Below are positions 19,715-28,057 of a stretch of 48,039 nucleotides of DNA, piece after piece. Every line of letters begins with the position of its first letter. The stretch's first letter is position 1. A program made the position numbers and the translations under genes. This DNA is from Aquabacterium parvum (GTDB lineage: Bacteria > Pseudomonadota > Gammaproteobacteria > Burkholderiales > Burkholderiaceae_C). The stretch covers positions 1 through 48,039 of the forward strand of contig NZ_LFRI01000454.1 in the NCBI RefSeq assembly GCF_001447195.1, read 5' to 3'. The notes beneath the pieces are model-generated. The model ran no database searches. It was not told where the DNA came from and saw nothing but the letters and a program-made list of their open reading frames with translations.

Positions 19715-20577
19715 ATGGATCGCACCACGCACTGGTTTGCCAGCACGGCGTTCGCTTTTCTGGCGGGCGCTGCCAACGCCGCGCCCGATCAACTCGTCAT
19801 CGAACGCGGGATGGATCACACCGTTTACGCCGCTGGCATGGGCTGGAGCGACCTGGCGGGCACAGCCACCTATGTCGCGTCTACTAATGTCGTCACTGCC
19901 GTGAACGTGATCTCGGTGGTGGGCAGTCCGTACCCCGCGAGCTTGCAAGCGGTTTCCCCTGCTGTCTTGGATGCTCCCATCGCGATCGGCGACTCTGGAA
20001 GGGGCCGGTACGCGAGCCTGTCTGCAGTCGCTCCGTTGACGCAGTTGAGTGTCGTGCCTCAGGGCGATGAGCTGACCGTGCAGAGCCTGCAAACAGCGGG
20101 CGGCTTTCAGGTGACGACCACCAAGAACGGTGCCACCAAAGGCTCTGGCTCGTTGAGCATCAGCGACCTCAAGGTCGATCTGCAGCGAAAACCATCTATG
20201 CAGACATCGTCGGTGCCAATGGCGTGGGGGCGCTGAACGACCACGCGCTGTGGACCTATGACAGTGTCTCCGGCCCCGTCACGTTCAAGCCAGGGTTTGA
20301 CAAGCCTTTCGACGAGACCCTGTCGCCGCCAGCGCTCACGTTTTCCGGCCTTTTCCTGGTCAAGGCTTCGGACATCGACGACATCTTTGTCGCGGCCCTC
20401 AACCTCAACAACATCGGGCGAGTGACCTTCACGGCTGCGAACAATCGCAGCGCCACCAACCCCATCGGCTTTGGCTCGATCACCATCAGCGCCGTGCCTG
20501 AGCCAGCCGCTTGCGCCTTGATGGTTGCAGGCATGGCTGCTTTGTTGGTGTTCGGTCGATGTGGCGCCAAGCGTTGA
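19715..20577 (+). pseudogene. PEP-CTERM protein paralogue 1, broken by a frameshift
   Basis: From ATG 19715 (GGAGGGATCC upstream) the frame gives a signal peptide (FAFLAGAANAA) and the family fold as far as SGSLSISDLKVDL. At the A4 run 20188-20191 one base is missing compared with the paralogues: downstream the matching sequence (KTIYADIVGANGVG and onward to the end at 20577) lies in the -1 frame. The unshifted frame ends at 20236. The tail VPEPAACALM...FGRCGAKR keeps the PEP motif, but the final basic cluster is weaker than in its neighbours. The gene is probably a pseudogene; a sequencing error in the A-run or ribosomal slippage are alternatives. Confidence 0.8.
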
Positions 20578-20689
20578 GCACCGGCTCGTCATGGGTGAGC
20601 AAGGGTTGCCCCGCCCCCTGAAGTGAGGTGCGCGGGGGGGAACGCGCCCGGATGTCGGCGTTTTAGGGGAAGCCCTCACGGTGAACCCT

Positions 20690-20718
20690 TTGCCTCCGCA
20701 GCCGCTCCCTTTTAGAGT
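20690..20718 (+). promoter_or_regulatory. Candidate promoter of PEP-CTERM copy 2
   Basis: TTGCCT (20690-20695) and TAGAGT (20713-20718) are 17 bases apart. The -10 side CCCTTTTAGAGT closely matches CCCTTCTAGAGT before copy 4, at about 70 bases from each start codon, while the non-coding sequence around them differs. Confidence 0.45.
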
Positions 20719-20786
20719 AGTGCCGACGGGGCAACCCCGAAAAAGCGCTCGCTTGGAGCGCCCCATGCACCGCAGAGGAGACACCC

Positions 20787-21638
20787 ATGACATTCAACAA
20801 GAACCTGATTGCCGCCACCGCGTTGATGACGTTCGCGGGCCTGGCCCAAGCCGTCACCGAAACCGGCACCCTCGCCAAAGGCGAGACGATGCTCAGCAAT
20901 GGCTACGAGTTCAGCGAGCTGTCTGGCAGCGGCACTTTGAGCTTCTCCAAGTTGCTCGTCACCGCCTTGAACCTGGCTTCCGTCGGGATGCAGGCGGTGC
21001 CTGACGCGGTGCTGCAAATTTCCACCTCGACCAATTCGTCGGGTGCGGTCAAGTACGTTACCGCCTCTGCTGCCGCGCCAGTCACGGCCTTGACCAGCAG
21101 CTTCGATGGCGTCACCGCGTCCATCATCGGCGTGGGCACCCATGGTGGTTCGCTCCAGACCACGGTCAAGAACAACGCCACCAACGGCGCGGGCTCGTTG
21201 AGCATCAGCGACCTGCGTGTTGACCTGGCCACCAAGACCATCTACGCCGACATCGACGGTGGCAACGGCGTCGGTTTCAAGGACAACTACGCCCTGTGGA
21301 CCTACGACACGCTCACCGGCCCCACCGTCTTTGACGTCTCGGACGTTGGGCAAACCCCCGTGACCAAGTCGTCGACCAACACGCTGTCGGGCCTGTTCCT
21401 GGTCAACTCCTCCGACATCGACAACATCTTTGTCAAGGCTTTGAACCTCAACAACACGGGTCGCTCCGGCATCAACGCGGTGAACAACCGCACTGCCACC
21501 AACACCGCAGGTTTTGGCTCGATCACGTCCTCCATTGCCGTGACCGTTGTTGCCGTTCCGGAGCCCAGCACCTACGCTTTGATGGGCGTTGGCCTGGTGG
21601 GCTTGGCGTTGTTCGGCCGCCGTCGCGCTGCTCGCTGA
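20787..21638 (+). CDS. PEP-CTERM sorting domain protein (array copy 2)
   Basis: The 283-residue secreted protein begins MTFNKNLIAATALMTFAGLAQA, a signal peptide with an AQA cleavage site, has a Ser/Thr/Asn/Ala-rich beta-type body without Cys, and ends with the exosortase signal VPEPSTYALMGVGLVGLALF plus GRRRAAR. By family knowledge such tails are cut by an exosortase (EpsH/XrtA type) and the protein goes to the surface or extracellular polymer. No exosortase lies in this window. The body has no known enzymatic motif. GAGGAG lies just upstream of the ATG, and a strong terminator follows. Confidence 0.88.
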   Translation: MTFNKNLIAATALMTFAGLAQAVTETGTLAKGETMLSNGYEFSELSGSGTLSFSKLLVTALNLASVGMQAVPDAVLQISTSTNSSGAVKYVTASAAAPVTALTSSFDGVTASIIGVGTHGGSLQTTVKNNATNGAGSLSISDLRVDLATKTIYADIDGGNGVGFKDNYALWTYDTLTGPTVFDVSDVGQTPVTKSSTNTLSGLFLVNSSDIDNIFVKALNLNNTGRSGINAVNNRTATNTAGFGSITSSIAVTVVAVPEPSTYALMGVGLVGLALFGRRRAAR

Positions 21639-21688
21639 TCTCGCTGTTTGGATGGGCGCGCGGCCTGGCCGCTTGACGCCGACCAAGG

Positions 21689-21720
21689 GCCGCTCACATC
21701 TGTGAGCGGCTTTTTCTTTT
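21689..21720 (+). terminator. Intrinsic terminator after PEP-CTERM copy 2
   Basis: GCCGCTCACA (21689-21698) pairs perfectly with TGTGAGCGGC (21701-21710); the T-rich tail TTTTTCTTTT follows. With only TC between the arms, the innermost pairs probably open to make the loop. Confidence 0.92.
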
Positions 21721-21756
21721 TGCGCCACGCATTCAGGGGGCGGGATAGGCCTGCTG

Positions 21757-21783
21757 TTGTTCAAGGGGATGCTTGTCTAAAGT
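21757..21783 (+). promoter_or_regulatory. Candidate promoter of PEP-CTERM copy 3
   Basis: TTGTTC (21757-21762) and TAAAGT (21778-21783) with a short 15-base spacer; TCTAAAGT matches the array's shared -10 box and lies about 80 bases before the start. The preceding terminator makes a separate promoter here likely. Confidence 0.4.
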
Positions 21784-21861
21784 GGGTGTTGCCAGCCGGA
21801 ACCGGTGCGCTTGTTCCTGGCGGGTTCAACAACAGTCAACCCAACTCAGTGGAGCCTACCC

Positions 21862-22707
21862 ATGAAATTCAATCCCAAGCTGATCGCGGCCAGCGCCCTT
21901 GCGTTGTTCGCAGGCATGGCCCAAGCCGCCGAAGTCGTCACCTTGACCAAGGAATCTCCGGTGCTGGCCAACGGCTACGTTTTTGACAGCCTGGAGGGCA
22001 GCGGCACCCTGAGCTTCTCCAGGCTGCTGGTCACCGCCTTGAACCTGGCTTCTGTCGGCATGCAGGCCGTGCCCGATGCCACCCTGCAGATCTCGACCTC
22101 GACCAATGCCTCGGGTGCTGTGAAGTATGTGAGTGCAAGCGCCGCAGCACCGGTCACCGCCCTGACCCTTTCTGTCGAAGACAGCACGGTGACGGTGCAA
22201 CGTGTGGCCACCCAGGGGGGCTCTTTGCAGACCACGGTCAAGAACGCGGCCACCAATGGCAGCGGCTCGCTGAGCATCAGTGACCTGCAGGTCGACCTGA
22301 CCACCAAGACCATTTACGCCGACATCGTGGGGGCCAACGGCGTGGGCACCTTGAACGACTACGCCCTGTGGACGTATGACACCATCTCCGGGCCCACCAC
22401 CTTTGAACTTGATCCGGCTGCCGGCCCATGGGGGGTTGCGCTGTCGGCCTCCAACACCCTCTCGGGGCTGTTCCTGGTGAACGCCGCCGACATCGACAAC
22501 ATCTTCGTCAAGGCCTTGAACCTGAACAACACCGGGCGCTCGGGCATCAATGCCGTGAACAACCGCACCGCTACCAACACCGCCGGTTTTGGTTCCATCA
22601 CCTCGGTGATCGCGGTCAGCTCGGTGCCCGAGCCCAGCACCTATGCCCTGATGGGCGTTGGCCTGGTGGGGCTAGCGCTGTTCGGCCGTCGCCGAGCAAG
22701 TCACTGA
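21862..22707 (+). CDS. PEP-CTERM sorting domain protein (array copy 3)
   Basis: This 281-residue paralogue starts at ATG 21862 after GTGGAG; the signal peptide is MKFNPKLIAASALALFAGMAQAA. Its central part (LLVTALNLASVGMQAVPDA, then an STSTN motif) is almost identical to copy 2, while the segments before LSGLFLVN (DPAAGPWGVALSASN) vary, suggesting a constant scaffold with variable loops. The tail is SSVPEPSTYALMGVG...GRRRASH. No enzymatic motif is visible. Confidence 0.88.
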   Translation: MKFNPKLIAASALALFAGMAQAAEVVTLTKESPVLANGYVFDSLEGSGTLSFSRLLVTALNLASVGMQAVPDATLQISTSTNASGAVKYVSASAAAPVTALTLSVEDSTVTVQRVATQGGSLQTTVKNAATNGSGSLSISDLQVDLTTKTIYADIVGANGVGTLNDYALWTYDTISGPTTFELDPAAGPWGVALSASNTLSGLFLVNAADIDNIFVKALNLNNTGRSGINAVNNRTATNTAGFGSITSVIAVSSVPEPSTYALMGVGLVGLALFGRRRASH

Positions 22708-22900
22708 CCGATTGAACTGCTCGCGGGGCGGGGGCCCCGTTCGCCACGCCAGTCGCGCGCAACCACGAGCGGCCTTTTCGTCCGTGCATGAGCCCAGCAG
22801 CAGATGACCTCGGCTGGGGATGCGCCACACCTTGAATCGATGGGCGCTCAGGTAATCGCCCTTTGTTCGTGGCAGTGGGACCATGCAGCGCGGGGAGCCT

Positions 22901-22930
22901 TTGCTCGAATGGGGCATTCCCTTCTAGAGT
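22901..22930 (+). promoter_or_regulatory. Candidate promoter of PEP-CTERM copy 4
   Basis: TTGCTC (22901-22906) and TAGAGT (22925-22930) are 18 bases apart. Both halves (CCTTTGC and CCCTTCTAGAGT) match the region upstream of copy 2. The start codon is 67 bases downstream. Confidence 0.45.
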
Positions 22931-22996
22931 GTGGCAGGTCAACCGCGTCTCAAAACGCCTCGGCTGACCTCAACCCAAAAACCCAGTGGAGAAAAG

Positions 22997-23857
22997 ATGA
23001 AACTCAAAACAAGTCTGATCGCAGGTGCTGCGCTCCTGGCGTTCGGTGGTGCGGCGCAGGCCTATGAGGAGCGGGGCACCTTGTCGGCCGGGCAGTCGCA
23101 ATACCTTGCTCCGTATACGCTGGAGAACCTGCAAGGCAGCGGCACCCTGAGTTTTTCCAGGCTGCTGGTCGTCTCGCTGAACTTGGCCTCGGTCGGCATG
23201 GAAGCCATTCCCGATGCTTCGGTGCTGGTCACGACATCGACCAACGCGGCTGGCAGAGTCCGCTACGTCAACGCAAGTGCCCAGGCCCCGGTGACCGCTC
23301 TGACCTATTCTGTCGAAAATGACAACCTGAACGTCTTGGGTGTTCAGACCGATGGGGGAGTGCACCTGAGCACGGTCAAGAACAGCGCCACCAACGGGGC
23401 GGGCTTTCTGAGCATCACCGACCTGAAGGTGGACCTGACCACGAAGACCGTCTACGCCGACATCGTTGGCGCCAATGGCGTGGGCACGTTGAACGACCAC
23501 GCATTGTGGACGTACGACACCATCACGGGCCCCACCAGTTTTCACATGCGCACGGGGAGCGATGTCGATTGGACGGGGTACCACGTGAACCTGCTGGCCA
23601 CCAATACCCTCTCGGGGCTGTTCTTGGTGAACGCCGCCGACATCGACAACATCTTCGTCAAAGCCTTGAACCTGAACAACACCGGCCGTTCGGGCATCAA
23701 CGCCGTGAACAACCGCATCGCCACCAACATCGCAGGCTTCGGTACGATCACCTCTGTGGTCTCGATCGGCACGGTGCCCGAGCCCAGCACATACGCCCTG
23801 ATGGGCGTGGGCCTGGTCGGTCTGGCGCTGTTCGGGCGTCGGCGCTCCAGCCGTTGA
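22997..23857 (+). CDS. PEP-CTERM sorting domain protein (array copy 4)
   Basis: The 286-residue protein has the signal peptide MKLKTSLIAGAALLAFGGAAQA, with GGAG upstream of ATG 22997. It keeps the family landmarks (SGTLSFSRLLVVSLNLASVGM, FLSITDLKVDLTTKTVYADI, LFLVNAADIDNIFVKALNL) and ends VPEPSTYALMGVG...RRRSSR. It diverges from copies 2 and 3 mostly in the first third and in the loop MRTGSDVDWTGYHVN. Copy 5 starts only 79 bases later with no clear promoter or terminator between, so the two may share a transcript. Confidence 0.88.
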   Translation: MKLKTSLIAGAALLAFGGAAQAYEERGTLSAGQSQYLAPYTLENLQGSGTLSFSRLLVVSLNLASVGMEAIPDASVLVTTSTNAAGRVRYVNASAQAPVTALTYSVENDNLNVLGVQTDGGVHLSTVKNSATNGAGFLSITDLKVDLTTKTVYADIVGANGVGTLNDHALWTYDTITGPTSFHMRTGSDVDWTGYHVNLLATNTLSGLFLVNAADIDNIFVKALNLNNTGRSGINAVNNRIATNIAGFGTITSVVSIGTVPEPSTYALMGVGLVGLALFGRRRSSR

Positions 23858-23936
23858 ATTGCTGCTGAACTGGCCGGCGGGTGCACGGCGGCGTGGGCCA
23901 TGTTCAAGTGCCAACAACCAACTCAAAAGGGAAATC

Positions 23937-24812
23937 ATGAAACACCAACCAGCATGGGTGGCTGCCGCGGCGGCCTTGTTGCTCACCAGTGGCGCGCATG
24001 CCGGTGTGTACCCACCTGGGGAGTACGCCACACTGGAAGCGGGGGCACAGTTGGCGCTCAACGGCCTGGCGTATTCGGACCTCAGCGGAGCCGGCAGGCT
24101 GGAGTTTTCAGCGCAATGGTTGAGGGCACTGAACGGGGCGTCTGTCGGCCTGCAGGCCTTGCCGCCAGCGTTGTTGCAAACGTCTGCGTCGTCCGGCGCA
24201 GCAACCGGCCTCGGCTACCAAAGCGCAACCGTTTCCGTGCCTGTTCAATCTTGGTTTGCGGTCTACCGGCCAGGTTCCGGGCTTTTCGGGACCGATGAGA
24301 CAGCGTTGGGCACGACCTTCAGCGGCGGCTTCATGTTGACCTCCGCAGGAAGCGGAGCGACCGGGGGCTCGGGCGAGTTGCGCATCAGTGACTTGCGCGT
24401 GGACCACATCAATCGAGTCATCCATGCCGACATCGAAGGCGCCAACGGCGTCGGCTTCCTCAACGACCATCCCTTGTGGACGTACGAGCGCGTGATCGGG
24501 GACACCCAGCGCGAGTGGCCGGATCTGGATCGCCTGGATGGCACACAGGTTCATCAATGGGACCTCAGCCTCTCCGGCCTTTTTTTGGTCAACCAGGCGG
24601 ATGTCGGCAACATTTTTGCCAAGGCGCTCAACCTGAACGATGGCCAGCGTCTTGCCCTCCAGGCGCTGAACGACCCCAACACCAACGGTTTTGGCTCGCT
24701 GTCCTATTCCGCCGAGATGGTCGTCACGGTGATTCCGGAGCCCGGCACGTGGGCCTTGATGGGGGCCGGGTTGGTGTGCCTGGCCGCGCTGCGCCGTCGC
24801 GAGACGGCTTGA
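23937..24812 (+). CDS. PEP-CTERM sorting domain protein (array copy 5, diverged)
   Basis: The 291-residue product is the most diverged intact copy. The signal peptide is MKHQPAWVAAAAALLLTSGAHA, and AAGGGAAATC precedes ATG 23937. Retained landmarks are LSGAGRLEFS, LNGASVGLQALP, LRISDLRVDHINRVIHADI, NGVGFLNDHPLWTY and LSGLFLVNQADVGNIFAKALNL. The tail IPEPGTWALMGAGLVCLAALRRRETA is a variant with PEPG and fewer aromatic residues, still acceptable as an exosortase signal. Confidence 0.86.
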   Translation: MKHQPAWVAAAAALLLTSGAHAGVYPPGEYATLEAGAQLALNGLAYSDLSGAGRLEFSAQWLRALNGASVGLQALPPALLQTSASSGAATGLGYQSATVSVPVQSWFAVYRPGSGLFGTDETALGTTFSGGFMLTSAGSGATGGSGELRISDLRVDHINRVIHADIEGANGVGFLNDHPLWTYERVIGDTQREWPDLDRLDGTQVHQWDLSLSGLFLVNQADVGNIFAKALNLNDGQRLALQALNDPNTNGFGSLSYSAEMVVTVIPEPGTWALMGAGLVCLAALRRRETA

Positions 24813-24831
24813 GCAGGCGGCTGTCTCTGCC

Positions 24832-24853
24832 GCGCACCCTGACTGGGGTGCGC
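24832..24853 (+). terminator. Hairpin after the PEP-CTERM array, terminator-like
   Basis: GCGCACCC (24832-24839) and GGGTGCGC (24846-24853) form an 8-bp stem with a 6-base loop, 19 bases after the copy 5 stop. There is no T-run, so termination would be weak or factor-assisted. Confidence 0.4.
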
Positions 24854-25002
24854 CCGCCAACCCCCTCGAACGCAGGCCCCTGATGCCCGCGCCGTGGCGG
24901 GACGGGTCAATGCAGGCATCATCCCACCATGTGCAAGGCGGCGCCTGGGCGTCGCCAGCACGCACACCAACGAGCGCCGAGTTGGCGCAGGGGAGGGCCG
25001 GC

Positions 25003-26292
25003 ATGCGCGTTGCCGCGGACACCACATCCACGCCAGATCCGTCGGTGCCCGGTCGGCACGGCGCCGACCGTGACCGCGCACGCGCGCTGGCCGCGCGCCT
25101 GAAGCTCACCATCGACGGCGACCCAGAGCCTTCTGAGCAAGATTGGCAAGCCCTGGGGCAGGCCCTCAACCGGGGCGACCCGCTGGCCGATGCCGTCATC
25201 GCCTGGATGCGCGAGGTCGGGCGCCCCTCGGCCTGGCCCCTGATGGAGCGAGGCCTGAGCGGTGGCCCTGCTGCCGTACCCGAACACGCTGGGCCCCTGC
25301 GCGCCTTCCTGGCGCAAGGCTGGCAGATGCCGGCCTGGGTCAACTGGGCGCGTGTCAAGCGAGGCGCCCAGGTCATGCAGGGCACCGGCGAGCACGGATT
25401 GATGGTGTTGCGCGACGCGGGCCTGATGGCGGGCTACCAGGCTGGCGCCATCAACCAGACCTTGCTCAAGACCGGTGCGCTCGAGCGCGGCGCCCACAAG
25501 CGCATCGCCGAAACCACCACCTGGTGGTTGGCCTGCACCGAAGACGATGGCCTGCAGCCCGGCCAGCCTGGCCACCGCATGACCCTGCACGTGCGCCTGA
25601 TGCACGCCCTGGTGCGCGACCAGCTCTCGCGCTCGCCCGAGTGGGATGCCGATTGGCTGGGCCTGCCCATCAACCAGGTCGACATGCAGGCCACCTACCT
25701 GGCCTTCAGTGCCGTGCACCTGCTGGGCTTGCGCCTCACAGGCATGCTGTTCGCGCAGGAAGACGCCGACGCTGTCATGCACCTGTGGCGGGTCATGGGC
25801 TGGTTGGTGGGCGTGGAAGACGGCTTGATGTGCGACGACGAGGCCTCTGGTCGCGTGCTCATGTACCGCAACCTCGTGACCCAGGCGCCACCTGACGAGG
25901 GCAGCACCTTGCTGGGCCGGGCCCTGATGAACGAGCCCCTGCAGCGCCATTACCCGTTTGCAGGCGCCTTGCGCGGGCGCGTCGATCGCGAACGGCACCT
26001 CAGCCTGGTGAGCTGGTTCCTCGGCCCGGAAGGCCTGCGCAACCTGGGGCTGCCCAAGCGCCAGCCCTGGTACCCGCTGATGCTGATGGCGCCGACCGTG
26101 GTGGGCAGCGTGGCTTTGCGCACCCTGCCCTGGATGGAGGGGCCCTGGCGCGCGATCGCCAGGCGCCAGCAGCTGGTCTATCAGCAGGACCTGGTCGGAC
26201 GCGAGCCCCATGCGCCCTGGAGCCCGAAGGCGGGTACACCAGGTGGGGCAGGGGCCTCGCATCCGCATCCGCCCGGCCAGCGCAACGGCTAG
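25003..26292 (+). CDS. MpaB / latex-clearing-protein-like (DUF2236) putative haem oxygenase
   Basis: The 429-residue all-helical protein resembles the MpaB/Lcp group (DUF2236), which includes b-type haem rubber oxygenase Lcp. R167, T171 and H201 (in AHKRIAETTTWW and TLHVRLMHALVRDQL) have the same relative spacing as R164, T168 and the axial H198 recalled for Lcp of Streptomyces K30; Lcp K167 would be E170 here. There is no signal peptide, so cytoplasmic placement is likely and polyisoprene is an unlikely substrate. ATG 25003 was chosen because GGGGAGGG lies six bases before it; in-frame ATGs at 24883 and 24910 are alternatives. The gene sits alone between the array and ilvA. The true substrate is unknown. 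Confidence 0.68.
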   Translation: MRVAADTTSTPDPSVPGRHGADRDRARALAARLKLTIDGDPEPSEQDWQALGQALNRGDPLADAVIAWMREVGRPSAWPLMERGLSGGPAAVPEHAGPLRAFLAQGWQMPAWVNWARVKRGAQVMQGTGEHGLMVLRDAGLMAGYQAGAINQTLLKTGALERGAHKRIAETTTWWLACTEDDGLQPGQPGHRMTLHVRLMHALVRDQLSRSPEWDADWLGLPINQVDMQATYLAFSAVHLLGLRLTGMLFAQEDADAVMHLWRVMGWLVGVEDGLMCDDEASGRVLMYRNLVTQAPPDEGSTLLGRALMNEPLQRHYPFAGALRGRVDRERHLSLVSWFLGPEGLRNLGLPKRQPWYPLMLMAPTVVGSVALRTLPWMEGPWRAIARRQQLVYQQDLVGREPHAPWSPKAGTPGGAGASHPHPPGQRNG

Positions 26293-26355
26293 ACTCTCAG
26301 GCTCTGCCTGCACGACCCGCCCCTTGTGGTCGCCACCGCCATTCGGAACCTGCCC

Positions 26356-28011
26356 ATGCCCACCGCGCGCGCCGCCAAGAAATCTCCCGCCGCCAAGCCT
26401 GTCGCCGCGAAGCCGGCCGCCACCGCTGCCAAGTCGAAGACCCAGCCAGTGAAGGCCGCGCCGGGCAAAGCTGGCAAGCCCAAGCCGCTGACGATCCAGG
26501 ACTACCTGCAAAAGACCCTCACCAGCCGCGTCTACGACGTGGCCATCGAGAGCCCGCTGGACGAGGCCCGCAGCCTGTCTCGTCGCCTGGGGCACCACGT
26601 GTTCTTCAAGCGAGAAGACAAGCAGCCGGTCTTCAGCTTCAAGCTGCGCGGCGCCTACAACAAGATGGCCCAACTCAGCCGTGCACAGCACGAGCGCGGC
26701 GTGATCTGCGCCTCGGCTGGCAACCACGCGCAGGGCGTGGCCATGGGCGCGCGGCGCCTGGGCTGTCAGGCCACCATCGTCATGCCGGTGACCACGCCGC
26801 AGGTCAAGATCGACGCGGTGCGGCACTTCGGTGGTGACAACGTCCAGATCGTGCTGCACGGCGAGAGTTATTCCGACGCAGCGCTGCATGCCAAGGAGCT
26901 CGAACGCAAGCGCGGCCTGACCTTTGTTCACCCCTTCGACGATCCCGATGTGATCGCGGGCCAGGGCACCGTGGCCATGGAGATCCTGCGCCAGCACGCC
27001 GGCCCGATCGATGCGGTGTTCGTGGCCATCGGCGGTGGCGGCCTGATCAGTGGCGTGGCCGCCTACATCAAGGCCGTTCGCCCCGAGATCAAGGTCATCG
27101 GCGTGCAGATGAACGACTCCGACGCCATGCTGCGCTCGGTCAAGGCCAAGGGCCGTGTCACGCTCAGCGACGTCGGCCTGTTCTCCGACGGCACGGCGGT
27201 CAAGCTGGTGGGCGAGGAAACCCTGCGCCTGACCTCGCTGCTGGTCGACGACATCGTCACGGTCAACACCGATGCGGTTTGCGCGGCCATCAAGGACATC
27301 TACCAGGACACGCGCTCCATCGTCGAGCCGGCCGGTGCCCTGGGCGTGGCCGCGCTCAAGCAGTACGCCGAGCGACACGGCGGTCAGGGCAAGACCTACA
27401 TCGCCATCAACTGCGGCGCCAACATGAACTTCGACCGGCTGCGCTTCGTGGCCGAGCGCGCCGACGTGGGCGAAGAGCGCGAGGCCCTGCTGGCCGTCAG
27501 CATCCCCGAGGAGCGCGGCTCCTTCAAGCGCTTTTGCGAGACCATCGGGCCGCGCAGCGTCACCGAGTTCAACTACCGCATCTCGCACGAGAAAGAAGCG
27601 CACGTGTTCGTGGGCCTGACCACGAAGGAAAAGGGCGAGTCCAAGCAGATCGCCAAGGCCTTCAAGGCGCAAGGCTTTCGCACGGTGGACCTCACGCACG
27701 ACGAGCTGGCCAAGACCCACATCCGGCACATGGTGGGCGGGCGCTCGGCGCTGGCCGAGGGCGAGCGGCTCTTCAGCTTCATCTTCCCGGAGCGCCCGGG
27801 CGCGCTGATGACCTTCCTGAGCAGCCTGCCCCCAGGCTGGAACATCAGCTTGTTCCACTACCGCAACCAGGGCGCCGATTACGGTCGCATCCTGATCGGC
27901 CTGCAGGTGCCCAAAGACGAGGTGCCGCGCATCCCCAAGGTGCTGGACAAGCTGGGCTACGTTTACGTCGACGAAACCCGCAACCCGGTCTACCGGCTGT
28001 TCCTGCGCTGA
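26356..28011 (+). CDS. ilvA: Threonine dehydratase, biosynthetic, with basic N-terminal tail
   Basis: This PLP enzyme turns L-threonine into 2-oxobutanoate and ammonia, the first step to isoleucine. The catalytic domain has the PLP lysine K96 in SFKLRGAYNKM, the asparagine loop SAGNHAQGVA, and the phosphate-binding GGGG at 226-229. Two C-terminal ACT-like regulatory domains follow (about 380-551, EALLAVSIPEERGSF and LFSFIFPERPGAL), as in isoleucine-inhibited enzymes. Residues 1-44 are an added tail with 10 Lys, 14 Ala and 8 Pro, like a histone H1-type tail, before the usual LTIQDYLQKTL. ATG 26356 is preferred to the GTG at 26326. Confidence 0.95.
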   Translation: MPTARAAKKSPAAKPVAAKPAATAAKSKTQPVKAAPGKAGKPKPLTIQDYLQKTLTSRVYDVAIESPLDEARSLSRRLGHHVFFKREDKQPVFSFKLRGAYNKMAQLSRAQHERGVICASAGNHAQGVAMGARRLGCQATIVMPVTTPQVKIDAVRHFGGDNVQIVLHGESYSDAALHAKELERKRGLTFVHPFDDPDVIAGQGTVAMEILRQHAGPIDAVFVAIGGGGLISGVAAYIKAVRPEIKVIGVQMNDSDAMLRSVKAKGRVTLSDVGLFSDGTAVKLVGEETLRLTSLLVDDIVTVNTDAVCAAIKDIYQDTRSIVEPAGALGVAALKQYAERHGGQGKTYIAINCGANMNFDRLRFVAERADVGEEREALLAVSIPEERGSFKRFCETIGPRSVTEFNYRISHEKEAHVFVGLTTKEKGESKQIAKAFKAQGFRTVDLTHDELAKTHIRHMVGGRSALAEGERLFSFIFPERPGALMTFLSSLPPGWNISLFHYRNQGADYGRILIGLQVPKDEVPRIPKVLDKLGYVYVDETRNPVYRLFLR

Positions 28012-28057
28012 CGCGTTGGCTGCGCGGGCCGTGCGGCCGTTGCACATCACCAAATGA

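Larger units (their letters stand above)
19715..24812 (+). repeat. Tandem array of five paralogous PEP-CTERM genes
   Basis: Five consecutive same-strand units share one layout: signal peptide, a SGSGTLSFS-type motif, LNLASVGMQA, an SLSISDLxVDL stretch, a YADI..NGVG..N(D/N)(H/Y).LWTY segment, SGLFLV...DIDNIF, and a PEP-CTERM tail. Copies two to four are closest to each other and contain long near-identical DNA blocks; copies one and five are more diverged. This pattern points to serial local duplication. Confidence 0.9.

Noticed and set aside
20681..20693. GG-N10-GC sigma-54-like spacing upstream of PEP-CTERM copy 2
   Set aside because: Copies 1, 3 and 4 do not keep the GG-N10-GC spacing, whereas all four keep a sigma-70-like -10 box.
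22724..22739. CGGGGC/GCCCCG stem after PEP-CTERM copy 3 as a terminator
   Set aside because: Six pairs and no T-run; not distinguishable from background GC palindromes.
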